Assembly (NCBI GenBank): GCA_964599565.1 | Contig: CAZRFE010000109.1 | Coordinates: 1 to 5,703, forward strand | Length of the DNA stretch: 5,703 bases | Direction of reading: 5' to 3' | From: JAJUFS01 sp964599565 | Lineage (GTDB): Bacteria > Pseudomonadota > Gammaproteobacteria > Natronospirales > JAJUFS01 | Shown: in pieces, positions 1-5,703 of the stretch | Numbering within the stretch: the stretch's first letter is position 1 | Layout: each line of letters begins with the position of its first letter | The notes under the pieces: model-generated | Database searches by the model: none | Told to the model about the DNA's origin: nothing | The model's input: the letters and a program-made list of their open reading frames with translations, nothing else | Program-made: the position numbers and the translations under genes

Positions 1-34
1 AAAGCGTGGATCCCCGCCTGCGCGGGGATGACAT
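1..34. repeat. Dispersed REP-like hairpin repeat, intact copy
   Basis: The segment contains a perfect 8-bp inverted repeat, ATCCCCGC (10-17) and GCGGGGAT (22-29), around a 4-nt loop. It is flanked by AAAGCGTGG on one side and GACAT on the other. A second, degraded copy lies at 4468-4500 in the same orientation; the first 14 bases are identical and the GACAT end is shared. GC-rich palindromic elements with CCCCGC/GCGGGG cores are common dispersed repeats in proteobacterial genomes. This copy sits about 90 nt beyond the stop of the M49-like gene, a typical 3'-flanking position. It may stabilise the mRNA end or contribute to termination. The left end could be cut off by the window edge. Confidence 0.65.
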
Positions 35-75
35 CCTCAAGGTGGTTGCGCGCCTGGTGTTCTGCTTCGATAACA

Positions 76-106
76 TGGACTCGCTTCGCCGAGCCAGCCG
101 AGTCCA
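76..106 (-). terminator. Possible terminator hairpin after the M49-like gene
   Basis: A perfect 8-bp inverted repeat, TGGACTCG (76-83) and CGAGTCCA (99-106), encloses a 15-nt loop. It begins 17 nt after the stop codon of the peptidase gene, where a terminator for the two-peptidase transcript would be expected. Read on the minus strand, the stem is followed by TGTTATC, which is only weakly T-rich. Intrinsic termination is therefore plausible but not certain. It could instead act as a 3' stabilising stem together with the repeat at 1-34. Confidence 0.4.
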
Positions 107-123
107 GCCCAGCCGCCTCCGCT

Positions 124-1908
124 TCACTCGCCCATTGCCGCGTACCGCACCAGCCGGTAGCGGTATTTCACGGCATCGCGCATCGACGCTGCGAGCACGC
201 CGTGCAGGTCTTCTTCCCACGCCGTGTAGCGCTCGACGAATTCTCCCGCGCGCGCTGCATCACCCGCCGACTGGATGGCGAGCACTTCGGCGAGCAGCTT
301 GCGGACCACGTCGTGGTAGACGCTGTAGTCGATCGCGAGCTCGCCATCCTTGAGCGACAGCAGTCCATTCTCGAGGAAGTAGTTCATCTGCATCAGCTGC
401 ATCGTCTGGTATGGCTGGCTGACGATGCGCGGCTTCACGCGCTGCAGTGTGCGGCGCACGCCATCGGCATACAGCGCGCGCAGTTCGGCATCATCGTAGT
501 AGCCGCTTTCATGCAGCGCGGGGCCTGCGTGCAGCGAGACGAGATCCGCCTTCATCTCTTCGAGAAGATCGGAGTATTCCTTCAGCCCGACGGCAAGATC
601 GCGGCCCTTCACGTCCGTTGCCACGCCGAGGTAGTGGCCGATCTCGTGCCACAGCGTGCGCTGGAAGCCGCCATCGAGCGTGAGGTCGTCCTCGAAGTCA
701 TCGGCAAGTGCGGCATCCCAGCCGGCCTTGGTGTCGATGAACAGCTCCGGGTTGGTCATGATGTTGTAGCGAAGCAGGATGGTGCGTCCGTACTTGCGCG
801 CATGGTCCGCGTCGTTCGGGAGAATGCTCGCGGTGTTCGTGCCGCGCGCCTGGCCGAAATCCGCGATCACGTTGTAGACACCGGCGGGGATGTCCGCGCG
901 CACCTTCTTGTGCCGCTCGTACGGCAGTGCGTTCTCGATGGCCTGGATGCCGGCGATGGCTGCATCCAGCGCGCGCGAGCGTTCCTCGTCCTTCACGAGC
1001 ACGCTCATGGAGAAGAAGCTTTTCACGCCATAGAGTTCGTCGTCGTACGTCTCGAAGCTGCCGATCTGCGCATTCAGGTTCCCGAACTCGCCCGTCACCC
1101 ACGAGGCATCGCCCGATTCGTAATCATTGGAAAGGAGATCGCGCGCGCGGTTTGCAAGATACGCGGAGAAATCCGGATCCGTCTCGCGCAGCGTCTCCGC
1201 CGCATGGCGCAGGTGCGCATACGCCTTGAAGAGACGGTCTGCGTACGCAACCGCGTACGGCAGCGCGTAGAACGCCTTTGCATCTTCCTTGCGCGCGTAT
1301 TTCTCGAGCTTTTCGCCAAGGCCCGGATGCAGCGTCTCAAGCGCGGGATGCGCCCTCAGCACTGCGAGATCGCGCCTGGCATTCGCCGCCGTCGCGCGGC
1401 GCACGATGGAACGGTCATCAAGCAGGTCCGCACCGGGATTCGCCCCGATGAACGCATCGAGTTCCGCGCGCGTGGCATCGCGCGGGTACACGTTCTTGCC
1501 GGGTATCACCGCATCGACGGGAAGAAACGGCGCACGCGTGTTCTCGAGCGTGGTCGCAACCGGGCCCTTGAACATGCGGTACATGGAGAGCAGGTCCTGC
1601 GTCGCGCCCGGCGATCCGCGCCGCTCATCGAGCGCGCGCAGCGCATCCAGCGAGGCGAGCGCCTGGTGATGGTTCTGATCGAGATAGATCTCGTGCAGCA
1701 GTTCGCCGGCGGCAAGCAGGTCCAGGATCGCGGATTGTTCCGCGGCCGGCAGGGAGCCGGTATCCGGCGCAAGACGCAGCGTGATGGTCTTGTCGAGAAT
1801 CTCGCGCACCGGTTCACCCTGCCAGTAGCCTTCCGGCAGGTCGGCGGCGAACGCGGGCAGGGCGGCGAGCATTGCAAAGAGCGCGACAGCGCGATGAGCG
1901 GCAGGCAT
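124..1908 (-). CDS. Exported M49-like (dipeptidyl-peptidase III family) zinc metallopeptidase
   Basis: Predicted 594-residue exported zinc peptidase. Residues 1-21 form a signal peptide: a short N-region, the hydrophobic core AVALFAMLAALP, and an AFA|AD cleavage site. Zinc ligands are visible as HEIGH (421-425) and EEMKAD (450-455). The latter lies in a stretch of the type L-K-E-Y-S-x-L-x-E-E-x-K-A-D-L-V-x-L. This pairing of HExxH with EExKAD is what I recall from the DPP III-like (M49) proteins that carry a short HExxH, rather than the HExxGH of classical DPP III. GSFETYDDELYG (about 283-294) and ILPNDADHARKYG (about 362-374) also look like M49 upper-lobe motifs. Family members remove dipeptides from oligopeptide N-termini, but substrate is inferred only. 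The ATG at 1906-1908 is chosen because AAGGAG lies 6 nt upstream; an in-frame TTG six codons earlier overlaps that ribosome-binding site. It lies 48 nt after the M4 protease gene, so an operon is likely. Confidence 0.85.
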   Translation of the reverse strand: MPAAHRAVALFAMLAALPAFAADLPEGYWQGEPVREILDKTITLRLAPDTGSLPAAEQSAILDLLAAGELLHEIYLDQNHHQALASLDALRALDERRGSPGATQDLLSMYRMFKGPVATTLENTRAPFLPVDAVIPGKNVYPRDATRAELDAFIGANPGADLLDDRSIVRRATAANARRDLAVLRAHPALETLHPGLGEKLEKYARKEDAKAFYALPYAVAYADRLFKAYAHLRHAAETLRETDPDFSAYLANRARDLLSNDYESGDASWVTGEFGNLNAQIGSFETYDDELYGVKSFFSMSVLVKDEERSRALDAAIAGIQAIENALPYERHKKVRADIPAGVYNVIADFGQARGTNTASILPNDADHARKYGRTILLRYNIMTNPELFIDTKAGWDAALADDFEDDLTLDGGFQRTLWHEIGHYLGVATDVKGRDLAVGLKEYSDLLEEMKADLVSLHAGPALHESGYYDDAELRALYADGVRRTLQRVKPRIVSQPYQTMQLMQMNYFLENGLLSLKDGELAIDYSVYHDVVRKLLAEVLAIQSAGDAARAGEFVERYTAWEEDLHGVLAASMRDAVKYRYRLVRYAAMGE

Positions 1909-1914
1909 CGTGAT

Positions 1915-1920
1915 CTCCTT
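1915..1920 (-). promoter_or_regulatory. Ribosome binding site of the M49-like gene
   Basis: AAGGAG on the minus strand lies 6 nt upstream of the ATG at 1906-1908. It decides the start: the alternative in-frame TTG at 1924-1926 would place this motif inside the coding region and would spoil the signal peptide N-region. The gene has a much better ribosome-binding site than the preceding M4 gene. Confidence 0.8.
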
Positions 1921-1956
1921 CAGCAATCGAGGGCGATACCTTAACCAAAGGCGTTG

Positions 1957-4086
1957 TCAGTGTCCCCGCATTTTCTTCCTGTACGCGAGCGCGAGCGCGA
2001 GCAGCATGAAAGGATGCAGCGCGCCGCCGCCGGAAGCGGACTGCAAAGGTGGCGCGGGCGGTGCGGGCTTGACCACCGCGATCAGGTCAACACTTATGGA
2101 TGCACCATCCGTTTCGATTTCGAGCCGTCCGCTTTGCGTTCCCGCGGCATCGCCGGTGAACGCGACATGGCCGCGCAGCGTTTCGCCAGGTGCGATCACG
2201 GTGTTGCTGAAGTCATGCGAGAACGCGGCGTTGTCGAGCATGAATGCATGCACGGCAACGTACTCGGGCGTGGCATTCACGATATCAAGCGCAAGCGAAT
2301 GCGATTCGCCCGGCGCGATGTCGCCGAAATCGAGCCGCGTTGCGCTCGGTGTCACGGCACCTTCCGTTGCGCTTTCCGCGGCAAGGTTCCGTTCCTCGAC
2401 GATGCCGACGGCATCGAACGCCGCGGCCACCGCATCGCGCTCCGCGCTGCCGTGCGGATACAGGTAGACCGCGGCGAGCAGCATTGCGCGGCGCAGGTCG
2501 ATGAACTCGGCGCCGGGCAGCAGGTAATTCGTGAGCGCGTGGTAGTAAAGCGCGCCGGCCTTCTCGCGCCCGATGCTCGTGCCGAGCCCTTCCGCCGAAA
2601 GACCTTCCGCAAGGAGATACGCCGCGCGGTTCGGAATGCCGCTGTTACGGTGCACGCCGCCGTGATCGCCATCCTCGGTGTTCGGCAGGTGCACGTACTC
2701 GGACATGTGCGCGGGCTGCCAGCGCCGGCCTGCGTGCGGGTTGGCGAGGCTGCGCATGTAGCCGGGCGCGACCTTCACGCAGCCTTCGCCGAGCGTCCAG
2801 TTGCCGTCGTTCGCGGCGAGCACGCCGAACACATCGGCGAGCGATTCGTTGAGCGCGCCGCTCTGGTTTTCATACGCAAGGTTCGCGGAATGATCGATCA
2901 CGCCGTGCGTGAACTCGTGCGCGACCATGTCCGTGCATCCCGCCAGGCTCGAGTAGCGCCGCCCGCCGTCGCCGAACACCATCCACGTGCCATTCCAGAA
3001 GGCGTTGTCGTAATCAACGCCGTAATGCACCGCGCTCAGCACGCTGCCGTTGCGGTCATCGAAGCTCGCGCGGCCGTGCACATCGCGGAAGTAGCGATAC
3101 GCGATCATGCTGTTCGCCATCGCGCTCACGCCGGCCGCATCCCAGCCGGTGTGCGCGCTGCGGCTGTCGATGTTCACCTGCGTGTCGCCTTCGCTGTTGA
3201 GCACATCCACGACATGCACATCGCCCCAGGCATTCGGGCCGGGGAGCGGGTCTTCGCGCGAGGTGCGCCGTGGCGCGGTGACATCGATGAGGTAATGAAC
3301 GCCATTTTCCTTCCACGCGGTGAACCCGCGCACCGTGCCTGAGAGATCGCGCCCGCTCGCCGAAACCGCGGTTTCGCGGTGATCCTGCGCGTGCATCAGC
3401 ACCGCACCGCTCATTGCATCGATGATCGTCGTCCAGCGGTTCAGCTGGTTCACCATCGTGCTGACGGTGTACACCAGCCGCCATTCGCCGCCGATGTTGC
3501 GCACCTCGAGCGTGGCGTCCTGCGTGATGTCGGCATTCGCGAACGGTTCGCGCGCGATCGCACGTGCGGCGTCATGCGCGAGCGCGGGATGAACGTCGAT
3601 CGCGGGCATCTGCACGATGTGTGTGGTGAAGGCGTACATCTCGCCGGCGTCATTGAAATGCGCGATGGCGGAAGCGCCATGTATGCGCACGCCGTCGCGC
3701 TGCTGCTGGAAGCGGTAATGGTTGCCGCCGCGCGCATCGGCATGAACGGCTGAAAGCTCGAGTTCCTCGGCGGGATTTTCCATGAGAAACAGCGATGCGT
3801 TGTGCGCGAGAAAGCGGATCGCTTCCTTGCGCTCTTCCGTGCGCGTGCGCGCAACGGCAAGCGGTTTCTCGCCGCGCACGAGAAACGCGGGAACGCCCGC
3901 CTGCCGTGCAAGGCGAACTTCCATGCCGCGGTTCTCCGGGCGCTCGAGCATTGCGCCGAGCGCGGCGCGCTGCGCTTTCGACAGGCGCACATCGCCTGCG
4001 TTCTCGCGCGCGTGCGCGCCCTGCGCCACGGAATCCGCGGCAACGGCGAGTGCAAGCGCGATGCAGAGCAGGGAGATGAAACGCAT
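1957..4086 (-). CDS. Secreted M4 (thermolysin-type) metalloprotease with C-terminal Ig-like domain and sorting-like tail
   Basis: Predicted 709-residue secreted zinc endopeptidase that cleaves proteins on the amino side of hydrophobic residues, as M4 enzymes do. Order of parts: signal peptide (about 1-25); propeptide with FTP/PepSY-like regions (about 45-240); M4 catalytic domain (about 245-565); beta-rich Ig/HYDIN-like domain (about 579-672), with LDFGDIAPGES and a VIAPGET strand turn; Pro-rich linker KPAPPAPP; then SGGGAL, a hydrophobic stretch and RKK. The active site is complete: H390-E391-F-T-H394 and E414 in GALNESLADVFG, plus Y405 and H479 in DHGGVHRNSG. The spacings H390-E414 and H390-H479 equal those of thermolysin H142-E166 and H142-H231. 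The tail resembles GlyGly-CTERM (rhombosortase) signals. The start ATG gives a good signal peptide but has only a weak upstream GGGA. The stop lies 48 nt before the M49-like gene. A cell-surface or released protease after propeptide removal is inferred. Confidence 0.95.
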   Translation of the reverse strand: MRFISLLCIALALAVAADSVAQGAHARENAGDVRLSKAQRAALGAMLERPENRGMEVRLARQAGVPAFLVRGEKPLAVARTRTEERKEAIRFLAHNASLFLMENPAEELELSAVHADARGGNHYRFQQQRDGVRIHGASAIAHFNDAGEMYAFTTHIVQMPAIDVHPALAHDAARAIAREPFANADITQDATLEVRNIGGEWRLVYTVSTMVNQLNRWTTIIDAMSGAVLMHAQDHRETAVSASGRDLSGTVRGFTAWKENGVHYLIDVTAPRRTSREDPLPGPNAWGDVHVVDVLNSEGDTQVNIDSRSAHTGWDAAGVSAMANSMIAYRYFRDVHGRASFDDRNGSVLSAVHYGVDYDNAFWNGTWMVFGDGGRRYSSLAGCTDMVAHEFTHGVIDHSANLAYENQSGALNESLADVFGVLAANDGNWTLGEGCVKVAPGYMRSLANPHAGRRWQPAHMSEYVHLPNTEDGDHGGVHRNSGIPNRAAYLLAEGLSAEGLGTSIGREKAGALYYHALTNYLLPGAEFIDLRRAMLLAAVYLYPHGSAERDAVAAAFDAVGIVEERNLAAESATEGAVTPSATRLDFGDIAPGESHSLALDIVNATPEYVAVHAFMLDNAAFSHDFSNTVIAPGETLRGHVAFTGDAAGTQSGRLEIETDGASISVDLIAVVKPAPPAPPLQSASGGGALHPFMLLALALAYRKKMRGH

Positions 4087-4114
4087 GCGTGTATCCCGGT
4101 ATGAACGCGCGCGA

Positions 4115-4120
4115 ATTATG
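4115..4120 (-). promoter_or_regulatory. Weak candidate -10 element for the M4 gene
   Basis: CATAAT on the minus strand lies 28 nt upstream of the M4 start codon and is the most -10-like hexamer in this GC-rich leader. No convincing -35 stands 16-18 nt upstream; TTCGCC about 21 nt away is a poor fit. A promoter must lie somewhere between the terminator at 4322-4359 and the gene if the terminator is efficient. This is only the best guess by eye. Confidence 0.2.
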
Positions 4121-4313
4121 AAAGATGTGCAGTGCGGCGACGGCGAAAACGCGTGCGGAATGCATCACGGTTCCGGGAAAAGCGTGTGGGGGTATGAAGG
4201 GAGAAAGGAGGGGAGAACGCCCAGGAAAACGCCGAGCAAACGACGTGAGGCCGTCAACGCGTGCGCATCACGCCGGCAGCGCGGTACATCGTAAATCGCG
4301 GCGCGAGTCGCCA
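4121..4313. other. Gene-free stretch upstream of the M4 gene
   Basis: I see no supportable gene, tRNA or riboswitch here. Short open frames on both strands lack ribosome-binding sites and look like arginine/alanine-rich GC artefacts. A purine-rich tract on the plus strand (about 4198-4216) resembles a strong ribosome-binding site (AAGGAGGGG), but no start codon follows at a suitable distance. On the transcribed minus strand it is simply a pyrimidine tract in the probable 5' leader of the M4 transcript. The stretch may hold protease regulatory sites, but none can be recognised. Confidence 0.4.
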
Positions 4314-4321
4314 GTGCGGAA

Positions 4322-4359
4322 CAAAAAACCCGCACTTCCGGGGGTGGAAAAGCGCGGGT
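4322..4359 (-). terminator. Rho-independent terminator on the minus strand
   Basis: Read on the minus strand, ACCCGC (4354-4359) pairs with GCGGGT (4328-4333). The stem continues inward through G-C/G-T pairs to TTCC/GGAA with a two-base bulge, around an ACCCCC loop. The stem is about 12 bp and is followed at once by TTTTTTGT. This is a textbook intrinsic terminator. It works only for minus-strand transcription, because on the plus strand the tract is A-rich and precedes the stem. It lies about 180 nt after the stop of the HEPN gene, so it most simply ends the HEPN/TPR transcript and insulates the peptidase operon. It could alternatively be an attenuator in a longer leader of the M4 gene. Confidence 0.8.
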
Positions 4360-4386
4360 CCAAAGGCCTGCCATGAGAGGGGATGT

Positions 4387-4404
4387 TCAGCAGGCAGGTT
4401 GCAT
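4387..4404 (-). CDS. Possible five-codon leader ORF (MQPAC)
   Basis: On the minus strand, GGAG (4411-4414) is followed 6 nt later by an ATG, then CAA CCT GCC TGC and TGA. The ORF ends 27 nt before the terminator stem. Its codons for Pro-Ala-Cys lie in a segment (4393-4398) able to pair with 4367-4372 just upstream of the terminator. That arrangement resembles a transcription-attenuation leader. However, five codons with a fair ribosome-binding site can arise by chance, and no run of a single regulatory amino acid is present. I report it as a candidate only. Confidence 0.2.
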   Translation of the reverse strand: MQPAC

Positions 4405-4467
4405 GTTCCGCTCCAAGGTTGGCGTGGCAGTGAAGAAAAAGTGAAGTCGTGGAGAAACAGGCCGCAG

Positions 4468-4500
4468 AAAGCGTGGATCCCGGCGTCGCGGGGGTGACAT
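4468..4500. repeat. Dispersed REP-like hairpin repeat, degraded copy
   Basis: This is a second copy of the element at 1-34, in the same orientation. It begins with the same 14 bases (AAAGCGTGGATCCC) and ends in GTGACAT where copy one has ATGACAT. The palindrome is imperfect: a G-G mismatch and a wobble pair interrupt the stem, and the copy is one base shorter. It lies 38 nt beyond the stop of the HEPN gene, again at the 3' side of a gene, so the two copies bracket the peptidase operon at a spacing of about 4.47 kb. The degraded palindrome suggests an older or inactive copy. Confidence 0.6.
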
Positions 4501-4537
4501 TCGTGGCGCTACCGTATTCCCGGAGACCGGGCAGCCA

Positions 4538-4945
4538 TCAAGCCGCAAGCTTGGCCCTGAGTTCTTCTGCTATCGCGAAAATCCGGTTTGCGCGGTCCAT
4601 CTGCATGGGCAGCACGCGCCGGTTGAATTCCCCATCGATGTAGTAATCCGCTTCCTTCCGGATTTTGAATGCAGCTTCCATCATCCTGCCGGCCATCCGC
4701 ACGTTGCGTATATCTTCGTCGGCCAGCTCTTCACACCGGTAGGTCTTCATGGCCTCGATGATCCTGCGATGTGCAGATTGCGATGATGTGTGAAGTGGCT
4801 CGGCTGACTCCGGGATAGCGCCGAGCAGCGTGCCACAACAGTGATAAATCGCGTAGTACGCGCGATTCGCCGCCGTACGGATGTGACCCTCGGTATGACC
4901 GGCGGTGAGCTCGTTTGCCACGCCAAGAAACTCCGTGGCGTTCAT
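4538..4945 (-). CDS. HEPN-domain protein
   Basis: A 135-residue all-helical protein that fits a single stand-alone HEPN domain. The conserved helix TAANRAYYAIYHCC (about 24-37) carries R28 and H35, an R-X6-H motif. In active HEPN proteins an R-X4-6-H pair forms the ribonuclease site across a dimer. The later segment IRKEADYYIDGEF (about 95-107) matches the second conserved helix region common in this group. No signal peptide or membrane segment is visible, so it is cytoplasmic. The start is firm: AAGGAG lies 7 nt upstream, and the ATG overlaps the stop of the preceding gene as ATGA, indicating translational coupling. HEPN proteins are often toxins paired with MNT nucleotidyltransferases. Here the partner is a different, TPR-like protein. 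Ribonuclease activity and toxicity are inferences from the motif; some HEPN proteins are non-catalytic. Confidence 0.85.
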   Translation of the reverse strand: MNATEFLGVANELTAGHTEGHIRTAANRAYYAIYHCCGTLLGAIPESAEPLHTSSQSAHRRIIEAMKTYRCEELADEDIRNVRMAGRMMEAAFKIRKEADYYIDGEFNRRVLPMQMDRANRIFAIAEELRAKLAA

Positions 4946-5703
4946 GCAGTCGCTCCTTCTTCCGTGAAGGATGACGGATAAACGGAAAAGGCAATCAAGC
5001 CGCGCTGTTCGATTTCGGATTCCGCATCGACAAGAAACCGGAAAATGTCGTGCTCAAGCGCTGCGGCGCTCTCGTGCGAGCCGTAGAACCGGATTTCGTA
5101 ATGCAGCTGCTGCGCGCTCTCCATCGGGTCCATGAACAGTTCGATATACGGATGGCTCGTGAGAGTGAAGTCCGGCCGTTCGCGAACAATCGTTGCTACC
5201 TGCGACAGCAGCGCTGACAACGTTGCGGAGTCCATTCCGTGTTTCGCTGCAAACGTCGAAATTTTCGGAAGCTGTGCGAGCTGCGCGTCTGCCAGGCATT
5301 CCGATCTGAGTTTCACCAGTTCCGCGTAATAGCTCCTCGCCCGGTCAAGCTGTCCACCCCACATGGCAAACTCACAGGCTTTCCGCAGGATCTCGGGCTC
5401 CGCGCGGAAACTTTTCAGCGCGACGTCCAGCACATCGCATGCTTCGTCGAAGAGCCACCAATGCGTCAGCGAGACGGCCTTCTGTTCGAGAGGAAAGGTC
5501 GTCGCGCCCTTGCGCCAGCCCTCATCAAACCTGGCGCGCATGCCGTCCAGGTCGCGTCGCAGACATGCAATCATCCCCTCGATGGAATGGAAGACTTCGG
5601 GATCCAGCTGCTTCAGGGGTGCCGCCTTCTTGAGCAACCTCTGAGCCGACACCATGTCCAACCAGCCTTGTCGGCGTAATAGGTTCAATTCCTTAATGAT
5701 TTC
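4942..5703 (-). CDS. Unrecognised TPR-like helical protein, 5' end possibly outside the window
   Basis: I do not recognise a named family. Positions below are numbered from the TTG at 5686-5688. The protein is cytoplasmic, without signal peptide or membrane segments. Residues about 15-170 are predicted helix-rich, with a TPR-like helix pair around 96-126 (ILRKACEFAMWGGQLDRARS, then YYAELVKL). The C-terminal part (about 194-238) reads as strand-helix-strand (LHYEIRFYG, a helix around 205-228, GLIAFSVYPS). It ends in TGA within an ATGA overlap with the HEPN gene, so the two are coexpressed and may interact. The start is unresolved. The TTG has an AAGGA motif, but it directly abuts the codon and is too close to serve it. 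An ATG at 5653-5655 has only weak ribosome-binding support. The frame stays open to the window edge, so the gene may begin upstream. A role as antitoxin, adaptor or regulator of the HEPN protein is possible but not shown. Confidence 0.7.
   Translation of the reverse strand, partial: EIIKELNLLRRQGWLDMVSAQRLLKKAAPLKQLDPEVFHSIEGMIACLRRDLDGMRARFDEGWRKGATTFPLEQKAVSLTHWWLFDEACDVLDVALKSFRAEPEILRKACEFAMWGGQLDRARSYYAELVKLRSECLADAQLAQLPKISTFAAKHGMDSATLSALLSQVATIVRERPDFTLTSHPYIELFMDPMESAQQLHYEIRFYGSHESAAALEHDIFRFLVDAESEIEQRGLIAFSVYPSSFTEEGATA
4953..4958 (-). promoter_or_regulatory. Ribosome binding site of the HEPN gene
   Basis: AAGGAG on the minus strand lies 7 nt upstream of the HEPN start and inside the last codons of the upstream gene. 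Together with the ATGA overlap it supports coupled but independently efficient translation of the HEPN protein, and it fixes the start codon. Confidence 0.8.

Noticed and set aside
1..34. Possible CRISPR repeat unit
   Set aside because: Only two copies exist in the window, 4.4 kb apart, with no regular spacer array. The element is a dispersed palindromic repeat.
28..1944. Very long plus-strand open frame (about 638 codons) opposite the M49-like gene
   Set aside because: It is a mirror frame produced by GC-rich third positions of the minus-strand gene. Its protein is rich in Arg/His/Val without recognisable motifs, whereas the minus-strand frame has a signal peptide, zinc motifs and a ribosome-binding site.
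1954..3342. Long plus-strand open frame (about 462 codons) opposite the M4 gene
   Set aside because: It lies antisense to a gene with a complete thermolysin-type active site. It has no recognisable domain and an amino-acid composition typical of a GC shadow frame.
4165..4374. Minus-strand 69-codon frame starting MAGLWTRAFPPP in the intergenic region
   Set aside because: It has no ribosome-binding site before the ATG, its start lies at the base of the terminator, and the frame runs through the terminator stem and T-run.
4429..4446. Direct repeat AGTGAAG separated by AAAA
   Set aside because: It is only seven bases, occurs twice, has no partner structure, and is easily due to chance in an A-rich patch.
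4519..4531. Small hairpin CCCGG-AGA-CCGGG just after the HEPN stop codon
   Set aside because: The stem is only 5 bp and is not followed by a T-run on the minus strand. The much stronger terminator at 4322-4359 explains termination better.

Overview
The window is about 62-65% GC by eye and strongly GC-biased at third codon positions. All supportable genes lie on the minus strand. The gene content (a secreted M4 metalloprotease with a GlyGly-CTERM-like tail, an exported M49-like peptidase, and dispersed hairpin repeats containing CCCCGC/GCGGGG) suggests a GC-rich gammaproteobacterium, perhaps of the Xanthomonadales. This is inference from general features; there is no marker gene here.

Layout, read in the direction of transcription (right to left). 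First comes a two-gene unit: an unrecognised TPR-like helical protein (4942-5703, open at the window edge), translationally coupled by an ATGA overlap to a small HEPN-domain protein (4538-4945). The HEPN protein keeps the R-X6-H motif of the ribonuclease-type members. Next is a gene-free stretch of about 450 nt (4087-4537). It holds a degraded copy of a dispersed hairpin repeat (4468-4500), a possible five-codon leader ORF (4387-4404), and a convincing rho-independent terminator with a run of six T (4322-4359). After that lies an AT-poor region that must contain the promoter of the next unit.

The second unit encodes two exported zinc peptidases 48 nt apart, probably cotranscribed. The first is a 709-residue thermolysin-type M4 endopeptidase (1957-4086) with propeptide, complete catalytic site, a C-terminal Ig/HYDIN-like domain and a Gly-rich/hydrophobic/basic tail. 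The second is a 594-residue M49 (dipeptidyl-peptidase III-like) protein with a signal peptide (124-1908). A GC-rich hairpin (76-106) and a well-formed copy of the dispersed repeat (1-34) follow it.

How they may work together (inference): the M4 enzyme cuts proteins outside the inner membrane into oligopeptides, and the M49-like enzyme could then trim them, giving a nutrient-scavenging pair. The HEPN/TPR pair is a separate module, and its architecture is compatible with a toxin-antitoxin or RNA-targeting system. Its function is not established by anything in the window.
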